Of a stretch of 64,000 bases of DNA, positions 49,730 to 60,307 are shown one piece after another. The position numbers and the translations under genes are program-made. The notes under the pieces were generated by a model. It saw only the letters and a list, made by a program, of their open reading frames with translations. It was not told where the DNA came from and did no database searches. Source of the DNA: Siphonodentalium dalli (taxonomy: Eukaryota; Mollusca; Scaphopoda; Gadilida; Siphonodentaliidae). The stretch spans positions 134,695,917 to 134,759,916 of the forward strand of contig CP136066.1 in NCBI GenBank assembly GCA_032622095.1. Reading direction: 5' to 3'. Positions within the stretch are counted from its first letter, which is position 1, and the number at the start of each line of letters is the position of its first letter.

Positions 49730-52236
49730 AAAAGTGATACATGAATAACATTATTAATCAACAATAAATGAAAATGAATGAATGACACAATCAATCTAGT
49801 CTTCTGTGACTTCGGTGGTTGTCTTTGGGCGGTTTCTCGTTTTAGCATTGGAACCAGGCGATAAAACGGAATGTTTGTCTGTCTGTTTTTGTACTGGATT
49901 CGACGATGCCATCCTTCCGTGTCGTTGTTTGTACATATTGATCTTCCAAACACACACCATGTTGAGATTGGAAATGTCGTTGAATCAATCCAATGATGTT
50001 CTGCATAGGTAAACAGTAACTGAATATCAGGCCGGTTGGATGCAGGATGGTCGCGCAATTTCGAGAAGGCGGGCTGAGCCGGGCTCAATGTGTTCTGTTG
50101 GAATTAATGGCAGTGCGAAGAGCTTCTTGAGTTGTCTGTATTCTTCACCCTTTTTGTTGTAAAGTGGACTCAGACCCTTCATCTGGATATGTCTGTTAGA
50201 AGTGATGAGCACTTCTAAAGACTAATCAGTGATCGGCAACCCTTCGCTGTAACAACATAGGGGAGACCGGGGCATGTTGGAACGTGGGGTATATTGAAAC
50301 ACCTCACTTGTTCAAAAATTTAACAGCATCTACATATATTTATTTTGAAGTTTAACTTAACCCCTCACACAATAGCATAAATATGTCAAAATNNNNNNNN
50401 NNNNNNNNNNNNNNNNNNNNNNNNNNNNNNNNNNNNNNNNNNNNNNNNNNNNNNNNNNNNNNNNNNNNNNNNNNNNNNNNNNNNNNNNNNNNAGGTGGTG
50501 TCCTCCAGGCAGATTTATTGCCAACAGTCTGATTGTGTAGTTGTTGCTAAAATCAGAAAATTGGATAAGATGAGTAACTAACGTTTGACTAGGGGGGGGG
50601 GGGGGGGGGGTGAATGATCAGCTTGTTAGATTCCGGGATTCTATAGCCCCTGATTCGGGGGAAATCCTGGTGCCACCCCTGGTTGCTACCCCAAGATATA
50701 CATAACTTGTTTATCAATAGTATATGTTTTAAGTGCCTGATGACCTGAGTGCTTAAAGTAGCGCCCTGCAAAGCTTCGATTCGGTGTCGACAACAGCTGA
50801 CTCATTCAGGATCTATACCAAAAAGGCTCTCTGATTCGAATATTTTTGAATCTGAATACTCTTGTTCATTTAGGATGACAGAGGCATCTATATCTTTTAT
50901 TTTTGGCGAGTGGAGCTCAACGAACGGAGGCAATACCCGTATAGCACTGTGTTTGTGGGGTTTCCACTAGGGCAAAATAAATGAGGCCATTCGGGAGATA
51001 AAATTTGACTTTTTGTCACTGAAAAATAGTTGTTTCTTTGCACCCAAACATGAACTGTTAGAGACCAAACCAAAGCTACATTTACTGTTACGTCAGTTGA
51101 TTCCTCCCTTTTCTAGCATTAGTTTATTTCATCCCTTTCCTGTATTTGAAGTAATTTTCATGGTATCAAAATCAATCTAAAACTAAGTCAACCGGCAAAA
51201 CCCAATCACAATGCTTGCCAAAGTCATGTGGTCATTCGCTAATTGTCATGTGACATAAAGTAAAAAAATTTTTACTTCAAGATTTAGCACATGTGATGAA
51301 ATAAAAATTGAGAGTTGTGGACGTATACTTGTTTTTTGGCATGGAATCTGTCATTTTTTGCCTGATTGAACTGGGGCTCATTGTGGGATAATAAACTATT
51401 GTTCATGTGACTCCAATTTCAAGTTTTATTTTTGGGTTTAGTCTTGATGTATATTATGTTTGCGATGGCTGCAGTAATATATTATCAACTGGTATGAATT
51501 CCCACTATACATATTTAAAACAAGTTCTGTATCATTGCGAAATGTAACACATAGACGTTGGTGTTGTAGCGCGACATTTTGACTTTGTGTATTTATGTAC
51601 ACGGTGCTTTGATGGTACAGCAAAAAATTACGTAAATCTGTGTGACATATTTTGAAAATATTATTCTGGTTAATAAGTAAACACGTGCACGAGAATTGAA
51701 ACTTGAAATTTAACGAAATGTCAGTGTCATCGAAGCAGTCCACCTCGTCAATGCGGGAGTACTTCCTCCAGAAAAAATATTTGTGTTAAAAAAATGTCAT
51801 AATATTTTGGCCAGCAGTAACATGGAACAATTTATACCTGTCATTTGGCACCTCGAACTGCACACAGCAGCGAAAAAGAACGATGGCAGTCGTGATATTT
51901 AACACAATATACTTTCCCTTCTGTTCATATTGCCTGTTTATTATTCGAAAACAAGTCTCATCTATTGCGCCAAATTTGTTGACAATTATTAGAAGGATGT
52001 TCGATGTTCAGCTATGATTGTTTCTCCATCCAGTGCTAGTCCCAATTCGATACAGATCTGATGTCGACATCAGACACTCGTTTCGATTCAGTTGCTGAAT
52101 ATCTAATTCGCAGGGCCCTAGCTTGAAGTCACTTAAATTTTCAATAAATCTATTCTGAAAGAAATCTTAAGCTATATATATATTGTAAAAGATTTGTAAT
52201 CAACAAACATATGAACATATTTCTGATCAATTTTAC
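49730..52236. other. Gene-free stretch including the scaffold gap
   Basis: Contains the N gap (50393-50492) and a G/C tract at 50592-50610. On the minus strand at about 50802-50945 a frame reads RVLPPFVELHSPKIKDIDAS to a stop, after a weak acceptor. It could be a terminal exon of the kinesin gene, but its phase does not fit directly after the 52.2-kb exon, so it is not called. Confidence 0.4.
50393..50492. other. Assembly gap (100 N)
   Basis: Exactly 100 undetermined bases, the conventional size for a gap of unknown length. Order and distance across it are not certain. Confidence 0.98.
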
Positions 52237-52372
52237 CTCAGACAGTGCCATCTGGTTGGCCCACCACATTTCAAAATCCTTCATCAACTGGAGCTTGGAT
52301 TTTTCCAACAAATGTTGTAGATGTTCTATTTCATTCTTTATAACCTTTAGCCTTGAAACAACTTCTTTATAT
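52237..52372 (-). CDS. Exon of a KIF6/KIF9-family kinesin
   Basis: Acceptor tcctacag and donor GAG|GTAAAA bound 136 nt open in one frame (45 codons after one split base). It encodes YKEVVSRLKVIKNEIEHLQH followed by LLEKSKLQLMKDFEMWWANQ and MALSE. EIEHLQ followed by KLQ-x2-K/E-F-E-x-WW resembles the C-terminal coiled-coil segment of KIF6 (EIEHLQLL...KLQKEFEVWWAEE). KIF9 has a more distant version. KIF6/KIF9 kinesins are associated with cilia and flagella. The motor domain would lie to the right, probably beyond the window. No convincing neighbouring exon was found; introns here are full of repeats. Confidence 0.65.
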
Positions 52373-55300
52373 CTGTAGGAGAAAAGAAATTAAGAGCCTG
52401 GATATGATAGCAAGATTCCTACAAACACTCAATTGGGGATAATGAGATGAGACTATCATTATTAACATAATAGGAAAGATGTTAATTTAATGAGACTGAT
52501 TTTTTCAATCAGACTGGTAAACTGTATCTCTTTTACATAGACAGAAATTATACATGAGGAAGTCTATGTCGTGTCTGGATCCAGTTCTCTTTACATCGCC
52601 AAACTTAAGAAACAGGGAGCCTGGTTCTACTTAAATGACTGCTGAGAGATTCCAGGTGTACCTCACTCACCTCACCAATGACACAAAATCATGGACCCGC
52701 AGAGAAACAACTAAAATAAAACCAATTATTGAAAGATAACAATGATGTAGCCATGAGAAAAGTAATGAAAATGTCACAACATTTAATACATCGAAACAAT
52801 TCCATTCTACAACACAGAAGGCACTGCTATAGAATGCAGTATAGTGGCTTCTAATTATCCGTTTTATCAAGTGGTTTGGCTGATTATCCCATTTTCATAG
52901 GTTTGCAGAGTTATATCTTTCCATGGATCGATAACTTACAAGATGACCATCTACATCTATTCCCCTGTATTTACTTTGTAATATATTAGGCTCCTGCGAA
53001 TGTTCGAGATTCGATTTGATGTGAAATCATGTAAAAGGTTTGATTCAATTCCAAATTATCGAACCCTCCCACACATGGAGACTTGTGAGACTTTCTCTAA
53101 TACATAATTGAAAAAGTCCTTAAAACAGTGACTATATATATATATCTTGTTTAATAGAAGGGAGATAACTGCATAATTATATTTCAATCATTAGTGTAAA
53201 CACAATTGTGGACTCCTCGACCCTTGATCTCTAGGTAAGTGTACCGAGCGGATTTACATTTCCCACAGTTGTGTCACCACCCGATTGTCATCATTTTGCG
53301 CAAAATTGTCCATTATTATTCTTTTTCAATAGAATTATTTGTTGCGGTTTGTAATAATTTCCTCACTGATCATCCCGAAACATAATGCAAATGACACATT
53401 TACATTATATGACAATCATAGTTGCAATTGCAACTAGAATGCACTCAGAGAGATGCCAACGTGCGCAAAAATGTAATAAACAATAATTAAAAAAATAGTT
53501 TCACTGTATTTTACTTAATTTATTTAATTTAATTTAATGTTAGCAAAAAAAAGACAATTACCATTTCTCATTTCATCACAGATAAAAGGCAATTTACTAT
53601 ATTAATCATTTAAGTAATTAAAACCAATTCCATGTTGCCGAAAGGATGAGACTTTAATATCGATTACATTTTTTTCAGCGGCATATTTTGATTTTGATTT
53701 TCCGATAGTCAAAGTTTTTGTACCCACCCACCCCCACCGCCAAATTTTTTTCCGTTTTCGGCAGTTTTTTCCGACCATTTTTTGACACCCACCCCCCCTT
53801 TTAACACTAAAACAGAGATTTGCGGGGGAAAATTCACTGTAAACAGCTGTATATGAACTTCTGTGCATACTATTTATCATGGATGTTAACATGGACATGT
53901 AAATAGGAATGAGTCATTTTGAAGTCATTCGGCCAAAAAAACATGGCCGCCAGCGGCCATCTTGAATTTCAAAATTTGCAACAAAATACAACACGATAAC
54001 TGCCTGCAGTTTACCAGTTAGAATTACATTATTTCTCTCATTCAAAGTGGTTTTGAAGCCCAACTCATTGCCAAAACACTAAAAAACAAGCAGGAATTTT
54101 TATTTTTAGTTCCGGAAAAAATTGCTTGTTGGTGGCTTTGACCACCCACCCACCCCGGCATACGTGCCGGAATTTTTTTTTCACCCCCCCCCCCCTGCAA
54201 TTATAAGAAATAATTAGTACTATTTTTGTAAATATTGATAGCAGCCAATATGCAACAATAAATATCAATAATTAATCAATAACGATCATTTTATGTAATA
54301 ATAAACTCTTCAAACGGTGTTTGTGTTAACAAATGCGTTTTGTTTTGTGTTACGTCATTCGTCGTATTTGACCCGGAACTCTGCTGAAGGTTAGACTATT
54401 CAGCCTATTGCGTCGAATTACGAAATCGCGTTTTGAATGTCTCTCTTTTCTCGCACGATAAAGAGGTCTTCGCACGAACCAAAAATGATAAAACTTCCCA
54501 ATTATAAGTGAAAATACCCAAATGAAGGAGTCTATTTAGGTCCCGAAGGAGTCTATAGACTCTTTGATGTAGATCGATGGAGAAAATGTAGGTCGATCTA
54601 TTTTTGTCATAACTCTGACGAATTTTGACCTGTGAGAAAAAATCGAAATCGAGGTCAACTACGAGCATGCCAGTTTTAAATATAGAAACAGGGAATCCTG
54701 ACAAATGGCGATATCGGCGACAAACAAATAATCGAAAACAACACATAAAATAAACATAGCAAAAACGCGGCACAGTAAAAATGTCAGAACGCCACGAGGT
54801 TTTACGTCGTTTTTGGTGACGTCATGGAGTGTGACACCAAGCTACCAAGCTACGAATCTGTCTGATCGCCATACTGTTGCGCGAGCGCACGTAATAATTA
54901 TTGAATAATTTCTGACAATTACCACCATAGTAGGAAATTTAATTACTCCCCTTTACACCAGAGTGTCATGTGGAACACATTGGATTTCATCGCATTCATC
55001 AAAGTATTATGATATTTGCAAAACATCTCTGTCTCTGAGTTAATTCTCACCAAACAGTCACCGACAGCAAACAGTTACCTAGGTGGGCAAAGTTGGGGAT
55101 GGTTATTTTCAAAATATGCTAACAAATAATTGAAATCTGTGAATAAATGTTTGAGATTGGTTAATATCTGTTTGAGATCGGGGTTAAAATTTAAATTGCA
55201 ACACCAAGAAATTACAATCAAAGGGCAATAACTCTGGTAAAAATGTATGGCTGGACCTAGTTTGTGAACTGGTTTCAGATAATCCTTTTGTGAACCAACA

Positions 55301-56230
55301 AGGGTTGCACATCAAATTCGCATCTGGTCGAGTTTTTTTGCCCATAAGAGTGAATCTGTTTGACCTAGAATCACTAAAAATGGACGTACTAAAGGACCAT
55401 ATCTCAGAACCAAGGGCCATAACTTAGGTAAGCAAGATAGTCAATGACTGTTGAGATGATCACCTGACTATAAAGACTGAGAAGACTGGGACTCTGAAGA
55501 CCATAACAGTTAGTACATGCCAAAATAACTTTAAAACAAGTAGCTAGAGGGTCTCCGTTGAGCAGTGGGGGTGTCCAATTTGAAATTTTCAACTGCATGC
55601 CCCTGATCCCCCACCCCACATAGTCCATAGTCTGTTCCCCTCCCAACTGAAGCAAACACATATACTCCCAAGTTCTTAAAATTCTTAAAAACTGTCAGAT
55701 TCACACTTGGGAGCAACATTGGTCTCCATGAATATAAAAAGACTTATAATTTTGATTGAAACTAGTTAGCTATCATACTTAAGGCATTCTGAGCCAAAGG
55801 TCATTTATAAACAAACTCTCTAGCAGGCATAGATATCTAGCATATCAATCAAAAGGGCTGTCACACCAAGCAGATTTAATATCAATAATAACTGCTATGC
55901 ATTGTTTCGTTAACACTTAAGAATAACTGCCATATCAATAATAACTTTTTAATCACCTTAGGCCAACACAGTGTGACTTCTAAATGCTGTTATGTAAACA
56001 TTCTGTGTTCTCTGGCACCTCCTGATATATCATATCTTAGACAGCTTTGAGAATCTGCTGTTTTATACATATGTTCTGGATTTTAGACTGATTTAAACCA
56101 TAATTGGTGTGGTGACCCGGCGGATGTGAGACAAGTCATTAATATTAGTCAGTAACAGTATCTGCTAGGGCTTATCAGATTAAAATGAGCAGTCAACAGA
56201 AATAATAAACAAATATTATTTGCCTTCCAG
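52373..56230. other. Gene-free stretch, probable kinesin intron
   Basis: Holds an inverted aagatggcc-type fragment (53940-53975), two fragments with c-rich ccacccacccacccc tracts (53725-53805 and 54140-54195), and a cataactctg-type fragment (55190-55440). No second kinesin exon recognised. Confidence 0.4.
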
Positions 56231-56312
56231 CTGGTGGATCTGATAACACACAGATATGTCACTGCCCAAGCAGGCACAACAACAATCAATTAATCATCTG
56301 TAAAAGAATATA
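56231..56312. repeat. Left copy of 82-bp direct repeat flanking the LINE
   Basis: 82 bp identical to 60226-60307 except for one A/G difference. It begins ctggtggatctgataacaca and ends gtaaaagaatata. It abuts the (TA)n tail of the LINE. Confidence 0.92.
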
Positions 56313-56515
56313 TATATATATATATATATCTTTATTTCCTCCATTAATGAAGAGTTCTACAACATATGTACAAGTTCACAGACAGTTATACAATGTGTAC
56401 AGCACAAATAATAAGTCAGCAGATTAACATATTTTACATACAGAAACAGATGATAAACATTTTTAAGCACTCACACAAACAAATATATACATACAGTGCG
56501 ATATGCAGACAACGG

Positions 56516-56537
56516 AGAGAGAGAGAGAGAGAGAGAG
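56516..56537. repeat. (GA)n microsatellite
   Basis: About 11 GA units within the 3' region of the LINE, followed by a short G run. Confidence 0.9.
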
Positions 56538-56848
56538 GGGGGATGGGTGTGCCATCGATGGAGATATCAGCAGGATCAGTCGTACAGGCGCGCATGCAGT
56601 CGCTCTTGTAGGTATGCATACCACCGGACACACACAGACGATGCGACTGACAAGCATACAGACACAAAGATAGCCGCACATTCAGGCACTCATACTCACA
56701 ATACACACGTTCAGACATAAATAGAAACAGACTCACTGCATGAGATACAGAGAGTGCATCAGTATGATAGACCCATACAGCCGAACATATATACATTATA
56801 AGATGCAGATCACGACGCCTTGTCGGATAATATAGCATGCGTATAAGG

Positions 56849-59800
56849 CTATTGGGCATTCACATCGTTCAATTCAATTTTATAATAGTACCACAAACTA
56901 AGGCTAGCCTTGGTGAAAAAATGTACAGCAAAGTGACTGGAACAGTTTCCAATTTCTATTAATTTTGTCGGCATGTTTCCCAAGAAAATGGCCAGTAGCT
57001 GTGAGTTATTCAAGGAATCGAGAAAAATGAATGATTCTATCTGGAATGTGTTAAGGATATCGTACCAGATCTCGTTCCTGAAGTTAGATATATGTATGTG
57101 TGAACAATCAATTATAATATGTTCGATAATGCAATGGTAATCTCTATTGCATAACAGACAGTGGCCGCTATCCTTATATGCGGTATGCGCAAGTAATCTT
57201 GCGATCATAAGGAATGTAAATTTATCCTGTGGATAGTGGCTACATGAGCGCCAGAGAAGTGATGGGCTGAGTTTTGTTTGAGTTAGACCAAACTGTGCTA
57301 AGTCACTGTCTGATTCAATAGATGATCGCCATTCGCATTCATCTTTTGTGTGTATTTCTGCGTTAACGGCATTTCTCCAAGACGATTTTGAAACGAAGAC
57401 ACCATGTTGCATAAAATGTTCAAGGTGTGCATACAAGTTATATTTATATAAAATTACAAGTATATCCGATATAAATGACTTTGGATTGGCATATATTCCC
57501 GACAGGTGATTATATAAACGCATCAGAAAGACAGTTTTAGCGGTTTTACATGTACTCATTCTGCATAATGTCGAAAGTAAGCTCAGTTTCCTTTTGTCAA
57601 TGAAAGATTCAAGTCCACCGCATCCCATAAGACCCTGTGCGATACACGTACGTGTTTGAGGTGGGAATCCCTGCATTTGTTTGAGACAGAATCTATGGGC
57701 CTTTTCTACATGTGCCCGTTCTGATTTGGTCATTCCCCATATGAGTTCGCTACCATACAAGGCCTTAGGCATGACAATGGACTTGTAAATCTTGAAGCAG
57801 CTATATGGAGTAATTCCACCAGGATATAAGCCTGCATTAGACAATGAGAAATAGGTACCTTTAAGTTTTGTACACACTTTATTTACAAGCATTGAGTTGA
57901 AGTTAAATTTTTCAATTGGAATTCCCAAGTGTGAGCCAGAGGAGACTTCTTCAATTTTGCTGTCGCCAAATTTCCAGGTTCGCTTTGCTTTGGAGAATTC
58001 GTTGACCGTTTCATTGAAGACAATGATGAATGTTTTGGATGAATTATATATATATCTCCACTTCCTGCTGTATTGTAGACATATATTATACATTAAAGTG
58101 AGACCACGCATTGAACAGGAAAGAAGAACCATGTCGTCAGCCTGTACTGGCGACGAGCAATTTATGCCATTTAGACGGAGACCGCAGCCGGAACTCTCTA
58201 GTTCATATATGAGTTCGTCTGCATAAATCATGTAGAACAATGGAGAAAGTATTGATCCCTGTCGGGCTCCCTGGAATATATCGAACCAGTTGGAGAAAGT
58301 ATCTCTGTATCGTACACAACAGGTTATCCCTGACAGGAGGGCTTTAAATGTGTGCCAAATGTGACCACATAGGCCTCTTTCGTGTAATTTAAATAGGAGG
58401 CCGTTTAACCAGACCGAATCAAAGGCTTTAGTTACATCTAGAAAGCATGAAAATAATTTGCTATGTGATTCTTTTGTATACGAGATGCACTCCTGTAAGA
58501 GATATGAGGTTGCCATACAACTGACATTACTCTGAAAAACATGTTGCAAAGAATTAACAGCTATCAAGTTTGGCGTGTAAGAGTGCATACGTGTAAGCAG
58601 TAGTTTCTCATATAATTTATATAATGTAGGCATTATTGTGATAGGCCTATAGCTGTTAAATTCGTGTTTTGACTTTTTGCCACCTTTGTAGATGGAGATC
58701 ATCACGCCTTTTTTTGCATTTATGGGTACATAAGACAATTCAAACATCTTACTAAAAAGATAACAAAGTTTGCTAATCATCACAGATTGACTATATATAA
58801 TATGTTCATTGGTTAGTGAGTCATGTCCGGCCGCTTTACCTTTATTGAGTTTTGGGATTATGGCAGACAACTCTGGTTCGCTTGCCGGGTAACAGAGGAC
58901 TTTATCGATGTTGCTGTGTGCATCCGATTTATTTATTGAAGACACGAATGCATTTACAGTTTCGAAGTGGTGAGAGTCAAAATTGTCATTATGGAGAGGC
59001 ATAAATAGTTCACCATAGTAAGAACCCCATGCATTTGATATATCTTGATTTGAGCGGATTTCTTCCCCATTGTGTTTGAAATATGGCGGTGATAGTGTAT
59101 TGCGTTCTCTCCGCTTAGAGTTAAACATGCGATAAAAGGTGTCCTGTTCTATCTCTGCACACTTGTCAATTTCGGCATCACGCTCGCGCATAAACTTTTC
59201 AGACATTTTGCGATGCTCTCGGCGAAAGTTACGTTTGGCATTTTTATATTGGCGGTATGATTCTGAGTCTTCTCCGCAAGGTCGGCCCTCTGCTACCCAG
59301 TGTCTGCGAAATTCGCGCATATTGTAGTGTGACATTTTCAATGTCTCATTCCAATACGGCTTGAGATGGCTTCTGAATTTGACCTTGGGCACCGTGGAGG
59401 ACGCTGCTGAACTTATAGCAGATACTATAGCATCGTAGTACGAATCCAACGAATGGTTGTCGTGGATATCAAATGTAGGGCAATTTTGTTCTACGGCAGA
59501 AGCGAACATGTTAGACAGAGAAGGATCTGATGCCATAGCGGACCATTTAAATTTTGTCCCGCTGTCTGTGTATGCATGTTCCGTTATGGACTCCTCCGTG
59601 CATAAAATGATGGGTCGGTGGGTAGATACATCTATACTGTCATCGATCAATATATCTACTAATCGCACCTTGTAACGCATCGCCTTATGAAGAAGGAAAT
59701 GGTCAATAACGGAACCCGATTCCCGTAATATCGGAGGTACGAACGTTTTGACAGGAGTCGCTTTGAATGAGTCTTCAATGGGCGAGAAAACCCCTTTGTC

Positions 59801-60205
59801 GGAGTATAGGTTTGCAAAAAGAACACTTCTAGGATTTGTGCGATAAGAGTTCCCATTGAAGTCACCCATGACGACCACTGTTCCAAGTGAATTATAGTAG
59901 TCAAAAATGGCAGCGACTTTCTGCATATAATAAGAAAATAGTTCATCGGAATGGTTACTTGATGGGAGGTAGACTTGGAATATATAATAAAAAGTGTGTT
60001 TATTAACACAGAGTTGGATTCCGATTATTCTATCATCTGAAGTATCTATGATGGAGACATTTTGATCCCATTTTTTGTGCCACATGATTGAGACTCCCGC
60101 TTTTGGCCGTCCTCGTTTATCTTGGGGAGACAGCGTTGAGTCACACACAGTGTATGACTTATAATGTGAAGATAAATAGTTGATGAATGTTGCATTAGAT
60201 TCCCT
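56849..60205 (-). CDS. LINE ORF2-type protein: partial AP-endonuclease plus reverse transcriptase
   Basis: Open without interruption for about 1118 codons. A TAA at 60206-60208 and the truncation point replace the first ~50-60 residues, so no start codon belongs to it; the first usable codon (GTG at 60148) is not a real start. Endonuclease remnants: GRPKAGVSIMW, VVVMGDFNGNS, SVIDHFL and STHRPI. The last is usually SDHRP, so the aspartate of that motif is missing. RT domain: YRPITIMPTLYKLYEKLL, FLDVTKAFDSVWLNGLLFKL, GARQGSILSPLFYMIYADEL, and QADDMVLLS in place of the common F/YADD. C-terminus: CLLC...IEHIIIDC, a putative zinc-binding CCHC-like motif of several LINE clades. Clade not assigned. 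With its N-terminus missing this copy is probably immobile, although its RT is intact. Confidence 0.92.
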   Translation of the reverse strand, partial: RESNATFINYLSSHYKSYTVCDSTLSPQDKRGRPKAGVSIMWHKKWDQNVSIIDTSDDRIIGIQLCVNKHTFYYIFQVYLPSSNHSDELFSYYMQKVAAIFDYYNSLGTVVVMGDFNGNSYRTNPRSVLFANLYSDKGVFSPIEDSFKATPVKTFVPPILRESGSVIDHFLLHKAMRYKVRLVDILIDDSIDVSTHRPIILCTEESITEHAYTDSGTKFKWSAMASDPSLSNMFASAVEQNCPTFDIHDNHSLDSYYDAIVSAISSAASSTVPKVKFRSHLKPYWNETLKMSHYNMREFRRHWVAEGRPCGEDSESYRQYKNAKRNFRREHRKMSEKFMRERDAEIDKCAEIEQDTFYRMFNSKRRERNTLSPPYFKHNGEEIRSNQDISNAWGSYYGELFMPLHNDNFDSHHFETVNAFVSSINKSDAHSNIDKVLCYPASEPELSAIIPKLNKGKAAGHDSLTNEHIIYSQSVMISKLCYLFSKMFELSYVPINAKKGVMISIYKGGKKSKHEFNSYRPITIMPTLYKLYEKLLLTRMHSYTPNLIAVNSLQHVFQSNVSCMATSYLLQECISYTKESHSKLFSCFLDVTKAFDSVWLNGLLFKLHERGLCGHIWHTFKALLSGITCCVRYRDTFSNWFDIFQGARQGSILSPLFYMIYADELIYELESSGCGLRLNGINCSSPVQADDMVLLSCSMRGLTLMYNICLQYSRKWRYIYNSSKTFIIVFNETVNEFSKAKRTWKFGDSKIEEVSSGSHLGIPIEKFNFNSMLVNKVCTKLKGTYFSLSNAGLYPGGITPYSCFKIYKSIVMPKALYGSELIWGMTKSERAHVEKAHRFCLKQMQGFPPQTRTCIAQGLMGCGGLESFIDKRKLSLLSTLCRMSTCKTAKTVFLMRLYNHLSGIYANPKSFISDILVILYKYNLYAHLEHFMQHGVFVSKSSWRNAVNAEIHTKDECEWRSSIESDSDLAQFGLTQTKLSPSLLWRSCSHYPQDKFTFLMIARLLAHTAYKDSGHCLLCNRDYHCIIEHIIIDCSHIHISNFRNEIWYDILNTFQIESFIFLDSLNNSQLLAIFLGNMPTKLIEIGNCSSHFAVHFFTKASLSLWYYYKIELNDVNAQ

Positions 60206-60225
60206 TTAATAGCCAATGTTCAGAT

Positions 60226-60307
60226 CTGGTGGATCTGATAACACACAGATGTGTCACTGCCCAAGCAGGCACAACAACAATCAATTAATCATCTGTAAAA
60301 GAATATA
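60226..60307. repeat. Right copy of 82-bp direct repeat flanking the LINE
   Basis: Abuts the 5' truncation point of the LINE. With 56231-56312 it forms the probable target-site duplication; removing the element plus one copy gives a continuous host sequence. Confidence 0.92.

Larger units (their letters stand above)
56313..60225 (-). mobile_element. 5'-truncated non-LTR retrotransposon (LINE) with (TA)n tail
   Basis: The element carries one long ORF, a ~500-bp 3' region ending in ...GGAAATAAAG and a (TA)n tail at its 3' end (56311-56330), and is bounded by an 82-bp direct repeat (56231-56312 and 60226-60307). The 3' end (aactcttca...tggagga..aataaag plus TA repeats) is shared with the copy at 62.4 kb, so the (TA)n tail is part of the family. 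The 5' end cuts into the endonuclease domain, which is typical of incomplete target-primed reverse transcription. It probably sits in an intron or upstream region of the kinesin gene. Confidence 0.9.

Noticed and set aside
50802-50945. Terminal exon of the kinesin gene (frame RVLPPFVELHSPKIKDIDAS to stop)
   Set aside because: The acceptor lacks a pyrimidine tract and its phase does not match the phase-0 donor at 52237; no family similarity could be recognised.
51719-51790. Short plus-strand ORF MSVSSKQSTSSMREYFLQKK as a first exon
   Set aside because: A good-looking start context but no donor before the stop and no homology recognised.
54405-54773. 122-codon minus ORF
   Set aside because: No splice or start context, no domain, and atypical residue composition (Phe/Arg-rich); treated as chance.
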